This document shows, one piece after another, positions 52,409-62,595 of a stretch of DNA of 64,000 bases (position 1 is its first letter; the number at the start of each line of letters is the position of its first letter). The translations under genes were made by a program, and so were the position numbers. The notes under the pieces are model-generated. The model saw nothing but the letters and a program-made list of their open reading frames with translations, was not told the origin of the DNA and did not search any database. Where the stretch lies: the NCBI RefSeq assembly GCF_022763305.1, contig NZ_JALEGT010000055.1:1-64000 (forward strand). The letters are read 5' to 3'. Source of the stretch: Marivita sp. GTDB lineage: Bacteria > Pseudomonadota > Alphaproteobacteria > Rhodobacterales > Rhodobacteraceae.

Positions 52409-53449
52409 CTAGGTTGAGACCCGCCAGTGCAGGGGCATCAACGGATCGAACACGGTCACCGGGCCATCGCCGGTGTCGATGTGATCTGGATACGTGACCG
52501 GAGCGCCCTTGGTCAAAGTGATCGTGCTCTCGTTCGGTGGCAGACGGTAGAATTTGGGGCCGTTCAGGCTGGTGAAGCTTTCCAGCCGGTCCAGCGCGCC
52601 GTCCTGTTCGAACACCTCGGCAAGGATGGACAACGTGTTGGTCGCGGTGAAACAGCCCGCACAGCCACAGGGCAGAAGCTTGTTCGCATCCGTATGCGGC
52701 GCACTGTCGGTGCCAAGGAAAAAGGTCGGATCGCCGCTGGTTGCGGCGCGGCGCAGGGCAAGCCGGTGTTCCTCGCGCTTCGCGACGGGAAGGCAGTAGT
52801 AGTGCGGCTTGATCCCTCCGGCGAGGATATGGTTGCGATTGATCACGAGGTGATGCGTCGTGATCGTGGCCCCAAGCTCGGGTCCACCTTCCGACGCATA
52901 TTCCACACCCTGCATCGTCGTGATGTGCTCCATCACCACCCGCAATCCGGGGGTGGCGCGGCGGATCGGATCAAGCACCCGCTCGATGAACACCGCCTCA
53001 CGGTCGAAAATGTCGATGTCGCTGTCCACCACTTCGCCATGAACACAGAGCGGGCAGCCGATTTCGGCCATCGTCTCCAGTACCGGGCGCACCTTGTCGA
53101 AATTCGTCACACCCGAGGCCGAATTGGTGGTGGCCCCGGCGGGGTAAAGCTTGACCGCCGTGATCAGCCCGTCGGCATGCGCTTGCGCAAGATCCGCTGG
53201 GTCGGTGTCTTCGGTCAGGTACAGCGTCATCAGTGGCGTGAAGCCTGACCCCTTGGGCAGGGCCGCCAGGATGCGGTCGCGATAGGCGGCGGCATCCGCG
53301 CCGGTGACGACAGGGGGCACAAGGTTCGGCATGATGATCGCGCGGGCAAAATGCCGGGCGGTTTCCGGCGCGACGGCACGCAGCATGGCGCCATCGCGCA
53401 GGTGCAGGTGCCAGTCGTCGGGGGTGCGAAGGGTCAGCGTCTGAGTCAT
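52409..53449 (-). CDS. pyrC: Dihydroorotase (class II)
   Basis: A 346-residue zinc hydrolase closing carbamoyl-aspartate to dihydroorotate. The metal-binding HxH is in [10 protein letters not shown] near residue 15, the carboxylated lysine in [13 protein letters not shown], and later ligands in LCVHGE and MEHITT. Length and motifs match the E. coli-type class. It is on the same strand as pyrE with the puc block between them. The start at 53449 has AGACTCAG-type weak upstream sequence but fits the fold. Confidence 0.95.
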   Translation of the reverse strand: MTQTLTLRTPDDWHLHLRDGAMLRAVAPETARHFARAIIMPNLVPPVVTGADAAAYRDRILAALPKGSGFTPLMTLYLTEDTDPADLAQAHADGLITAVKLYPAGATTNSASGVTNFDKVRPVLETMAEIGCPLCVHGEVVDSDIDIFDREAVFIERVLDPIRRATPGLRVVMEHITTMQGVEYASEGGPELGATITTHHLVINRNHILAGGIKPHYYCLPVAKREEHRLALRRAATSGDPTFFLGTDSAPHTDANKLLPCGCAGCFTATNTLSILAEVFEQDGALDRLESFTSLNGPKFYRLPPNESTITLTKGAPVTYPDHIDTGDGPVTVFDPLMPLHWRVST

Positions 53450-53488
53450 GTCCGCCGCGTAGCACGCAGAGCGGATCGGTTCCAGAGC

Positions 53489-54439
53489 CTAGTCCTCGGC
53501 GGTGTCGGTTTCGCCGGTCCGCGCTTGCCTGAATGCCTTGAGTTTGCGCCGGTAGCGCGGCGCACCGAATTGATCGACGATATAGGTGCACACGGACTCG
53601 GCCAGCGCGGGGCGGTCCTGCGCTTCGAGCGTGGCAAACAGCTTCTTGCAATAGATCGCATGCGACCGGCGCGCGCGGTAGAGCTTTGCAAAAAGCTGGG
53701 TATCGAGCGTGCCGTCCGCTGCCGCCGCGACAAGCCTGTTCAGCACACCCATCTGGGAGAGATTGAGCTGCATTCCGCCGCCCAGATGTCGCGCGCGGAA
53801 CCGGGTGACGCCGGGCCGCTGGAGCAGCGCTGCATGCATCGCGCCCGGACGGTCGCTGGGATCGTAGAGGATGTAGCCCGATGATGCGGCTTCGAGCATG
53901 TCGGGCGCATAGCCGTAGCGGTCGGTGAAATCCGTTCGGCGCATATGCGCGAAGCGGTCATCCCACTCTGTCATGCGCGGATCGAGCGTGGCCTGTGGTT
54001 CAAGGGCGATCACCGTCGCACCGGGGGCGGCGACGGAGAACGCGCACGCGGCATAGCCGCAGGGACCGGCACCGAAAAAGATCACCTGTTCGAAATCGTC
54101 AAAAAAGCCGTCATCGGTCAGCTGGTCGAAAAAGCCGTAGACCTCGGCATCGCGGAACCACGTGTCGCGGTTGCAGATCACCGTCAGGCAGGACCAGTCC
54201 TTGTCGCGCGCGAGGTCGAATCCGATCGGGCGCGCCTCTTCAGACTGCGCCTGGATCGCCGGAAGCGATTCGAAGCTCACCAGCAGCGTGTCGCCCTTCT
54301 CCACGAAAGCCGCGTTGTGATGTGGGCCAAGCGGTTCGAAGAATCCGCAGGACTCGCCGATCTCCTGCATGTCCTCAAGCCATTGCGCCGGTCTGAGCTC
54401 GCTCAGGGAAAGCGTATATGGATCGGTGTCGTCCTGCAT
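53489..54439 (-). CDS. Putative methyltransferase-like protein (often mislabelled PAPS reductase)
   Basis: A 316-residue protein. A central Rossmann-like segment (FEQVIFFGAGPCGYAACAFSVAAPGATVIALEPQA, about residues 118-152) has a nucleotide/SAM-binding glycine motif; no PAPS-reductase ECGLH motif is present. Flanks are QWLEDMQEIGESCGFFEPLGPHHN at the N terminus and a helical C-terminal region. Homologues in roseobacters are often annotated as phosphoadenosine phosphosulfate reductase, which this sequence does not support. It lies next to a glycosyltransferase gene. Confidence 0.7.
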   Translation of the reverse strand: MQDDTDPYTLSLSELRPAQWLEDMQEIGESCGFFEPLGPHHNAAFVEKGDTLLVSFESLPAIQAQSEEARPIGFDLARDKDWSCLTVICNRDTWFRDAEVYGFFDQLTDDGFFDDFEQVIFFGAGPCGYAACAFSVAAPGATVIALEPQATLDPRMTEWDDRFAHMRRTDFTDRYGYAPDMLEAASSGYILYDPSDRPGAMHAALLQRPGVTRFRARHLGGGMQLNLSQMGVLNRLVAAAADGTLDTQLFAKLYRARRSHAIYCKKLFATLEAQDRPALAESVCTYIVDQFGAPRYRRKLKAFRQARTGETDTAED

Positions 54440-54540
54440 GGTTCACTTGTCCTCATGGTCTCGCGCCTGTTGACAGGTCTTTGTTTGAGATAGGAGTTAC
54501 TCAGCAAATTGGGCAGAATTGAGCCAAAATACAGGGGAGT

Positions 54541-55596
54541 CTATGATCCCGCAGCGTCATCTGTGACGGCGCCTTGGGCATGGGCGATCAGAGCGTTGGC
54601 CGCATCGCTGGACAGCGGGCAGGATGGTGGCGTCATCAAGAGCCGCCCGAACAGGTCACGGAACGCGTCCTGAGTCAGCAATTGCTGAAATCGGGACTTG
54701 CGCCATTCCACCGCGTCACCATGCAGCTGCGCGAGGACCGGATCGGCCGACAGCTTGGAACGGATGGGCTGTGCGCGGTCCCAGAGGTCCAAAGCGCTGC
54801 GATCCTCTTCGGTGTTGAGATTGCGTTCCACCCAATAATCCAGGCCCAGCCGATCGTCACTGTGCACGGCGCGGCCCCGGTCGGCCTTGAGCACATAGCT
54901 TTCCATCGCACCAAGCGGATAGTGATTGAGCTGCACAAGGCCATGCTGCGGCACCCGGTAATCGGAAAAGATCCGACCCGTCGCCATCTCGGGCGGCAGC
55001 GCGCGTCCGTCGCCATCGAACCAGCGCGCATGTGCCAGCCGATCTTCGACCGGGTTGCGCGGGCGATGCACACCGAGGTTCCGATAGGTCCGGTCGTTGC
55101 GATAGAGCGTCTTGAACATGGCCGCCCGCCAAGGCCAATGCAGGGGGCGCGGACCCGCACGGGTGAATTGCAGCGGCACGGGCGCATCCTCATAGGACAT
55201 GACCCCGGCATTGCCGAAATTTCGCCAGGTCAGCGTGATCGCCGTGGCCTCGGGCAGGGCGGTGATCAAGGCGGGCAGGGTCCGGTCTCCGACATGGACA
55301 TTGACGAATTCGTCGATATCGAGGGCGATCAGCCAATCGGCCTGCTGCACGGCCTCGGCCTTGCCCGCAAGTTTCAGCCCGCTGAACTGGATGCCGCCGT
55401 TTCCATAGGGCGGAGCGTTGCGCAGATGCGTGAGCCAGCCCAGAGCCTCGAGCCGGTCAAGCATCGCGTCGGTCCCGTCGTCGCATTCGTTGGAAACGAC
55501 AACGAAATCCGTGATCCCGACGCTGCGGTGCCAGGCCAGCCAGTCGAGCAAAAACGCCGCCTCGTTGCGGACACAGAGAACGGCGGTGATCGTCAC
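54541..55596 (-). CDS. Glycosyltransferase family 2-type protein
   Basis: A 351-residue GT-A fold protein. The N terminus (MTITAVLCVRNEAAFLLDWLAWHRSVG) matches the Glyco_tranf_2_4 group; the metal-binding DxD is LIALDIDEFVNV at about residue 93. There is no signal peptide or membrane helix. The acceptor is unknown; surface polysaccharide synthesis is a guess. It is 101 bp upstream of the methyltransferase-like gene on the same strand. Confidence 0.82.
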   Translation of the reverse strand: MTITAVLCVRNEAAFLLDWLAWHRSVGITDFVVVSNECDDGTDAMLDRLEALGWLTHLRNAPPYGNGGIQFSGLKLAGKAEAVQQADWLIALDIDEFVNVHVGDRTLPALITALPEATAITLTWRNFGNAGVMSYEDAPVPLQFTRAGPRPLHWPWRAAMFKTLYRNDRTYRNLGVHRPRNPVEDRLAHARWFDGDGRALPPEMATGRIFSDYRVPQHGLVQLNHYPLGAMESYVLKADRGRAVHSDDRLGLDYWVERNLNTEEDRSALDLWDRAQPIRSKLSADPVLAQLHGDAVEWRKSRFQQLLTQDAFRDLFGRLLMTPPSCPLSSDAANALIAHAQGAVTDDAAGS

Positions 55597-55744
55597 GGGG
55601 GCGGTGGCCTTGGGTCAGGAAAAACAACGCGATAACTCTGTCAAATCGCATAGAGGCCGTCAATTCTGGCCGTCACGTGCGACCTTGGCGCTATTGACCT
55701 TGGGGGCGGGCACGGGGCAGCAAGTCCCCAAAGAGGAGCATCCC

Positions 55745-56653
55745 ATGCAGACACCCGACAGTATCGACGCCGTTCAATCCATGCTGGCCGACACCGGCTA
55801 TGTCTGCGGACGGGCGCTGGCCACGGTGGTGTTCCTGTCGCTCAGATTGGGCCGGCCGTTGTTCCTTGAAGGCGAGGCGGGCGTCGGCAAGACCGAGATC
55901 GCCAAGGCGCTGGCGGCATCGCTGGGCCGCAAGCTGATCCGGTTGCAATGCTACGAAGGGCTGGACGCGTCCAGTGCCGTCTACGAATGGAACTTCCCCG
56001 CGCAGATGATCGCCATCCGCACGGCCGAGGCGGCGGGCAATGCCGACCGCGAGATGCTGCAGCGCGAACTCTTCGGCCCCGACTTCCTTGTGGAGCGCCC
56101 ACTGCTTGAGGCGATGCGCCCCGATGCCAATGGCGCGCCGGTGCTGCTGATCGACGAGCTGGACCGCACCGACGAGCCATTCGAGGCGTTCCTGCTGGAA
56201 GCCCTCAGCGACTTCCAGGTGACGATCCCCGAGATGGGCACCATCACCGCACCCGAGCCGCCCATCGTCATCCTGACCTCGAACCGCACGCGCGAGGTGC
56301 ACGATGCGCTTAAGCGCCGTTGCCTTTATCATTGGGTCGATTACCCCGATTTCGCCCGCGAGGTGGAGATCCTGAACACCCGCGCGCCGGAGGCCTCGGA
56401 AACGCTGAGCCGCGAAATCGTCGCCTTCGTGCAGCGCCTGCGCACCGAGGACATCTTCAAGAAACCGGGTGTGGCCGAAACCATCGACTGGGCGAAATGC
56501 CTGCTGGCGCTCGACGTGATCGACCTCTCGCCTGAAGTTATTTCCGACACGCTGGGCGCGATCCTGAAATACCAGGACGACATCCAGAAACTGCAGGGCT
56601 CCGAGGCGAAGCGCCTGCTGGACGAAGCCAAGGCAACGCTCGAACCGGTATGA
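55745..56653 (+). CDS. MoxR-family AAA ATPase (CoxD-like)
   Basis: A 302-residue AAA+ chaperone. Walker A is EGEAGVGKTE, Walker B LLIDELDRTDEPFEAFLLEAL, sensor region ILTSNRTREVHDALKRRC. MoxR proteins pair with a von Willebrand A protein to insert metals or mature enzyme complexes; the next gene encodes that partner. The ATG at 55745 follows AAAGAGGAGC. It resembles CoxD of carbon monoxide dehydrogenase clusters, but no cox structural genes are nearby. Confidence 0.9.
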   Translation: MQTPDSIDAVQSMLADTGYVCGRALATVVFLSLRLGRPLFLEGEAGVGKTEIAKALAASLGRKLIRLQCYEGLDASSAVYEWNFPAQMIAIRTAEAAGNADREMLQRELFGPDFLVERPLLEAMRPDANGAPVLLIDELDRTDEPFEAFLLEALSDFQVTIPEMGTITAPEPPIVILTSNRTREVHDALKRRCLYHWVDYPDFAREVEILNTRAPEASETLSREIVAFVQRLRTEDIFKKPGVAETIDWAKCLLALDVIDLSPEVISDTLGAILKYQDDIQKLQGSEAKRLLDEAKATLEPV

Positions 56654-56654
56654 T

Positions 56655-56712
56655 GCTTCTTTGGGCTGAAAATACCTTGGGGATTCGGGGGCAGCGCCCC
56701 CGGTCGGCCCTG
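56655..56712 (+). repeat. Rhodobacteraceae intergenic repeat (copy 2)
   Basis: CTTCTTTGGGCTGAAAATAC...CTTGGGGATTC followed by GGGGGCAGCGCCCCC, a perfect hairpin. It shares its backbone with the element at 38033-38103 on the opposite strand. It separates the MoxR gene from its VWA partner. Confidence 0.55.
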
Positions 56713-56714
56713 TA

Positions 56715-57965
56715 ATGGCCGAATACATCCCCCTCGAACTGCCCGACAACCCGCGTCTGGCGCAGAACATCATCCATTTCGCCCGCGCCCTGCGCCGCGC
56801 CGGTCTGCCCATCGGGCCGGGCCGGGTGATCGACGCCATCCGCGCGGTCGAGGCGGCTGGGTTCACCGAACGGATGGATTTCTTCTGGACGCTGCACGCC
56901 TGTTTCGTGAACCGCCCCGAACACCGGGTGATCTTTGCGCAGGTGTTCCGGCTCTACTGGCGGGATCCGCGCTATCTGGAACACATGATGTCCTTCATGC
57001 TGCCCGCGATCCGCGGCGTGCAGGAAGAGAAATCCGCGGCCTCCGGTGAAAAGCGTGCCGCGCAGGCGCTGCTGGACGATCATCTTCCCGAGGTCCCCGA
57101 GAACGAACAGTCCGAAGAGGGCACCGAGATCGAGATCACCTCGACCCTGACCATGTCGGCCGAGGAAAAGCTGCGCACACTCGATTTCGAACAGATGAGC
57201 ACCGCCGAAGTGGCCGAGGCCAAGCGCATGCTGGCGCGGTTGAAGCTGCCGGTCAAACCGATCCCGTCGCGGCGGGGCAAGGCGTCGGTGCTGGGCAAAC
57301 AGGCGGATTACCGGCGCACGCTGATGAAATCCATGCGGCAGGGCGGTGAGATCCGCAGCATCGCCCGCAAGACGCCGCGCCCGCGCTGGCCCAATCTGGT
57401 GGTGCTCTGCGACATCTCGGGTTCCATGAGCCAGTATTCCCGCATGGTGCTGCATTTCCTGCATGCCGTCGCCAACGAGAAAGGCGCGGGCTGGGCCAAG
57501 GTGCATGCCTTCACCTTCGGCACGCGCTTGACCAACATCACCCGCCATCTGGCGACCCGTGATGTGGATGCCGCGCTCAAGGCAGCCGGCGCCGAGGCGC
57601 AGGATTGGGAAGGAGGCACACGGATCGGGCAATGCCTGCACGCCTTCAACCGCGACTGGTCACGCCGAGTGATGGGGCAGGGTGCCGTCGTGCTTCTGAT
57701 CACCGACGGGCTGGACCGCGACGATGCGGGGGCGCTTGAGAAAGAGATGGAGCGGCTGCACCTGTCCTCGCGCCGTCTCATCTGGCTGAACCCGCTGCTG
57801 CGCTGGGACGGGTTCGCACCCAAGGCAACCGGTATTCGCGCGATGCTGCCGCATGTGGACAGCTTCCGCGCGGGTCATTCGATCCAGTCGCTGGAAGAAC
57901 TGGCGTCGGCGATTTCGCGCCCCGACGATCTGGGCGAAAAGGCCCGGTTGACGGCGCTGCTTTAG
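56715..57965 (+). CDS. VWA domain protein (CoxE-like)
   Basis: A 416-residue cytosolic protein, partner of the MoxR ATPase. The N-terminal ~200 residues are helical; the C-terminal VWA domain has a MIDAS motif VVLCDISGSMSQYSRMVLHF at about residue 225-244, with Thr and Asp at GGTRIGQ and LITDGLDRD. CoxE-type proteins recruit the substrate enzyme for metal insertion. The pair likely matures a molybdenum or other metalloenzyme encoded elsewhere. Confidence 0.87.
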   Translation: MAEYIPLELPDNPRLAQNIIHFARALRRAGLPIGPGRVIDAIRAVEAAGFTERMDFFWTLHACFVNRPEHRVIFAQVFRLYWRDPRYLEHMMSFMLPAIRGVQEEKSAASGEKRAAQALLDDHLPEVPENEQSEEGTEIEITSTLTMSAEEKLRTLDFEQMSTAEVAEAKRMLARLKLPVKPIPSRRGKASVLGKQADYRRTLMKSMRQGGEIRSIARKTPRPRWPNLVVLCDISGSMSQYSRMVLHFLHAVANEKGAGWAKVHAFTFGTRLTNITRHLATRDVDAALKAAGAEAQDWEGGTRIGQCLHAFNRDWSRRVMGQGAVVLLITDGLDRDDAGALEKEMERLHLSSRRLIWLNPLLRWDGFAPKATGIRAMLPHVDSFRAGHSIQSLEELASAISRPDDLGEKARLTALL

Positions 57966-57975
57966 GGGCCGGGGC

Positions 57976-58017
57976 GGCTTTCCGTCAACGGAAAGCCCAC
58001 ACGCGTCCACGCGTGTG
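57976..58017. repeat. Tandem perfect hairpins between convergent genes
   Basis: GGCTTTCCGT-CA-ACGGAAAGCC (10-bp stem) is followed at once by CACACGCGT-CC-ACGCGTGTG (9-bp stem). Same design as 36558-36602. It sits between two convergent genes and may stop transcription from both sides. Confidence 0.6.
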
Positions 58018-58021
58018 CCGC

Positions 58022-58438
58022 CTAGCCCACCTGCTGGTGCACTTCGATCACGTTGCCTTCGGGGTCCTGAAAGAACACCTGATGCCACTCCTTGGCAAAG
58101 GTAGTGCCGTAATCGGAATAGGGGATGCCCTGTTCGTCGAGAATGGCCAGAAACGCCGCAAGATCGTCGGTGCGAAACGCGATATGGCCTCGGTCCACCG
58201 GATTGATGACCTGACCGTTCCGGAACGCAACCGTCAGGTCCCGTTCGGCCAGGTGCATCTGAACCTGACCATCCGTGGCAAAGCGGATCTTGCCGTCAAA
58301 TCCGCGATCTCCGGTTGCTTCGGTGCGGGGGAAGTTCTCCTGCGGCACATCTCCCAGACCAAGCACACGGGTGTAGAAGTCATGCATCCTGTCCACATCT
58401 TTCGAGACGTAATTGACGTGATGAAATTCGAGCTTCAT
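58022..58438 (-). CDS. VOC-family (glyoxalase/dioxygenase fold) protein
   Basis: A 138-residue protein of the vicinal oxygen chelate superfamily. The beta-alpha-beta-beta-beta units are visible in KLEFHHVNYVSKDVDRMHDFYTRVLGL and HIAFRTDDLAAFLAILDEQGIPY; metal-ligand candidates are His6 or 7, His in RGHIAFR and Glu in PEGNVIEVHQQ. The start is the ATG at 58438, 27 nt after the purL stop. Substrate unknown. Confidence 0.85.
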   Translation of the reverse strand: MKLEFHHVNYVSKDVDRMHDFYTRVLGLGDVPQENFPRTEATGDRGFDGKIRFATDGQVQMHLAERDLTVAFRNGQVINPVDRGHIAFRTDDLAAFLAILDEQGIPYSDYGTTFAKEWHQVFFQDPEGNVIEVHQQVG

Positions 58439-58464
58439 GGGTCCCTCCCGGCCCGGGGTTCCCG

Positions 58465-60624
<2,160 letters not shown>

Positions 60625-60681
60625 CCGGATGTCCCCGTGGGTTGCGCAGATTGCGGCGGTTTAGGCGAAACAGGCGGTGGT

Positions 60682-60709
60682 GAAAAGACCCGGCGCGGAT
60701 TTGGCCGGG
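60682..60709 (-). terminator. Terminator after the DUF6151-like gene
   Basis: On the minus strand CCCGGC pairs with GCCGGG around nine bases and is followed by TCTTTTC. It lies 39 bp beyond the stop at 60748 and upstream of purL. Confidence 0.65.
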
Positions 60710-60747
60710 CGCAGCGCAGGCTTTGGGCAAGGCTGCTCCGTCGCGCC

Positions 60748-61317
60748 TCAGCCAGGGCGGGCCGCGTTGCGCTCCTGCTGGCTCAGGATACGGGGTACCG
60801 CGACCGGCGCGCCGGTCCTGTCAAAGAACGGAGAACTGCGCTTGCCGCCGGGCAGGCGGGCGCGCAGGATGCGCCCCATGATCGACAGATGGGCTGCGAG
60901 TACACCCGTTTCCTTGATGTGGCTGGCGGTGCCAACGGTGTTCACCAGCGCCCTGATCGGCCCATACCCGTCTGCGCCGGGCGGCAGGATCGCCCCCACA
61001 AAAGGCAGGGTCGGCGTTGGAAGCGTGTTGGCAATCGGCGTACCGCAGCATCCGGCATGCCAGCGCAGCAGGCCTTTGGGCCCAAGCCGAAGCACGGCAA
61101 GGTGGTCCCGCCCGTCAAGGAATTCAAAAAACGCCGGCAGGGTCTGAAAGATCTCGCTGCCACCATCGGAATCAAGGCGGGTGGTCTGGTGTTTGAGAAA
61201 CCGGGCGGCAGTCTGGCAATCTTCACAGTAGCACACCAGATGCGTGCCCGGAGCGTTCCGCGCGATGTGCCAGCGCATCTGTCCGCAGATACAGCTGTGT
61301 GTTCGGTCACATGCCAT
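60748..61317 (-). CDS. Cysteine-rich Mss4/GFA-like protein (DUF6151-like)
   Basis: A 189-residue protein. Metal-binding cysteines appear as CICGQMRW, CYCEDCQTAA and HAGCCGTPI, the arrangement seen in GFA/Mss4-type zinc-ribbon folds. The rest is a beta-rich body with a basic C terminus. The ATG at 61317 (MACDRTHSC) follows GAGAGGTGG and is preferred over the upstream TTG. From memory such proteins are called DUF6151; unverified. A terminator of the upstream LysR unit lies just before its start. Confidence 0.72.
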   Translation of the reverse strand: MACDRTHSCICGQMRWHIARNAPGTHLVCYCEDCQTAARFLKHQTTRLDSDGGSEIFQTLPAFFEFLDGRDHLAVLRLGPKGLLRWHAGCCGTPIANTLPTPTLPFVGAILPPGADGYGPIRALVNTVGTASHIKETGVLAAHLSIMGRILRARLPGGKRSSPFFDRTGAPVAVPRILSQQERNAARPG

Positions 61318-61342
61318 ACGATCCACCTCTCGGAAAATGTGC

Positions 61343-61370
61343 AAAAAAAAGGCCGAGCAAAAGCTCGGCC
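61343..61370 (-). terminator. Terminator on the minus strand (LysR unit)
   Basis: GGCCGAGC pairs with GCTCGGCC around four bases; on the minus strand the stem is followed by eight U. It would end transcripts from the LysR gene before the DUF6151-like gene. Confidence 0.88.
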
Positions 61371-61388
61371 GAAGTCCAACAGGGAGGT

Positions 61389-61451
61389 ATGAAGATGATG
61401 CGCAATTCAGCGATCCATCTCATATGTGCTAAATATGTCAGCGCTCTGTGA
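61389..61451 (+). CDS. Possible 20-residue ORF with strong ribosome site
   Basis: AGGGAGGT sits directly before an ATG opening a 20-codon frame (MKMMRNSAIHLICAKYVSAL). It lies in the ~150-bp gap between the LysR stop and the minus-strand terminator, in the opposite orientation. No family is recognised, and the ribosome site is tight to the ATG, so this is a weak call. Confidence 0.22.
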   Translation: MKMMRNSAIHLICAKYVSAL

Positions 61452-61524
61452 CATGGCAAGAGGGAGAGCCCAGTCCCTGTGTCATTCCCGCTATGCGTGA
61501 GGCGCATGGGTCACACTTGCTTGC

Positions 61525-62430
61525 CTATTCGCCCTCTAACGCTTTGCGTGTCTGGCGGTGGGTGAAGATCTCTTCCTGCACGAAATCCCGGAACGCCGCG
61601 ATCCGTTTCGACTGGCGCAGCTCTTCCGGATAGGCAAGGAAAACCGGCACTTCTCCTGATTCCACATCCGTCAGAACGCGTCGGATCGTGGGGAAATCCT
61701 CGATGATGTAGTCGGGCAGAACCCCGATCCCGAGGCCGGACAGCACGGATTGCAGAACGCCGAAATAATTGTTCACCGTCAGGGTCGACTTGATGTCATA
61801 GGTCAGCAGTTCCTGAACCAGCATCATCCCTGCGCTGACCTGCGCCGCGCGCGGATTCTGGCAGATGAGCCTGTGGTTTGCCATGTCCTCCATGGTCTCG
61901 GGCGTGCCGTTCTGGGCCAGGTACTCCGGCGACGCATAAAGCCGCATGCGGATCGACATCAGTTTCTTGCGGATCAGGTCGGCCTGGCTGGGTTCCTTCA
62001 TGCGCACCGCCACATCCGCCTCGCGCATGGGCAGGTCGAGCACCCGTTCTTCCAGCATCAGGTCGATGTTCAGATCAGGGTATTTCTCATAAAGCTTGGG
62101 CAGGCGCGGCGCGAGCCAGAGCGATCCGAACCCGATGGTGGTGGTGACGCGCAATTCGCCGAACACCTCTTCCTCGCTGTCGCGGATGCGGGCGGTGGCG
62201 GCGTCGATGCGTTTGTTCATGGACCGTGTGGCATCGAACAGCAATTCGCCCTGTTCGGTGAGAATCAGCCCCCGCGCATGGCGGTGGAACAGCACCGTGT
62301 TCAGCGATTCTTCAAGCGCCCTGATCTGGCGGGAGACCGCCGATTGCGACAGATGCAGGGCATCCCCCGCATGGGTGAGGCTGCCGGCATCGGCCACCGC
62401 GTGAAATATTCTGAGCTTGTCCCAGTCCAT
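61525..62430 (-). CDS. LysR-family regulator
   Basis: A 301-residue LysR-type regulator. The helix-turn-helix is in KLRIFHAVADAGSLTHAGDALHLSQSAVSRQIRALE (about residues 4-39), followed by the linker and effector domain (LRVTTTIGFGSLWLAPRLPKL). The ATG at 62430 (MDWDKLRIF) is the usual start for such proteins; a TTG five codons upstream is possible. It is divergent from the indolepyruvate ferredoxin oxidoreductase gene, its most likely target. Ligand unknown. Confidence 0.9.
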   Translation of the reverse strand: MDWDKLRIFHAVADAGSLTHAGDALHLSQSAVSRQIRALEESLNTVLFHRHARGLILTEQGELLFDATRSMNKRIDAATARIRDSEEEVFGELRVTTTIGFGSLWLAPRLPKLYEKYPDLNIDLMLEERVLDLPMREADVAVRMKEPSQADLIRKKLMSIRMRLYASPEYLAQNGTPETMEDMANHRLICQNPRAAQVSAGMMLVQELLTYDIKSTLTVNNYFGVLQSVLSGLGIGVLPDYIIEDFPTIRRVLTDVESGEVPVFLAYPEELRQSKRIAAFRDFVQEEIFTHRQTRKALEGE

Positions 62431-62595
62431 GACATACACTTTCAATCGTTAAAAACGGTTTACATGACATAAGTCGTTATATGAATGACAACTTCACGTA
62501 ACACTGAAATTTCAAAAGAATTTTGTGGTAAGGTCAGCAATTGTGACCTAAATTTATGCTAATATATGGGCACATTTCACGCAGGGAGGCGTCAA

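Noticed and set aside
53489-54439. Phosphoadenosine phosphosulfate reductase
   Set aside because: The catalytic ECG(L/I)H motif and PP-loop are absent.
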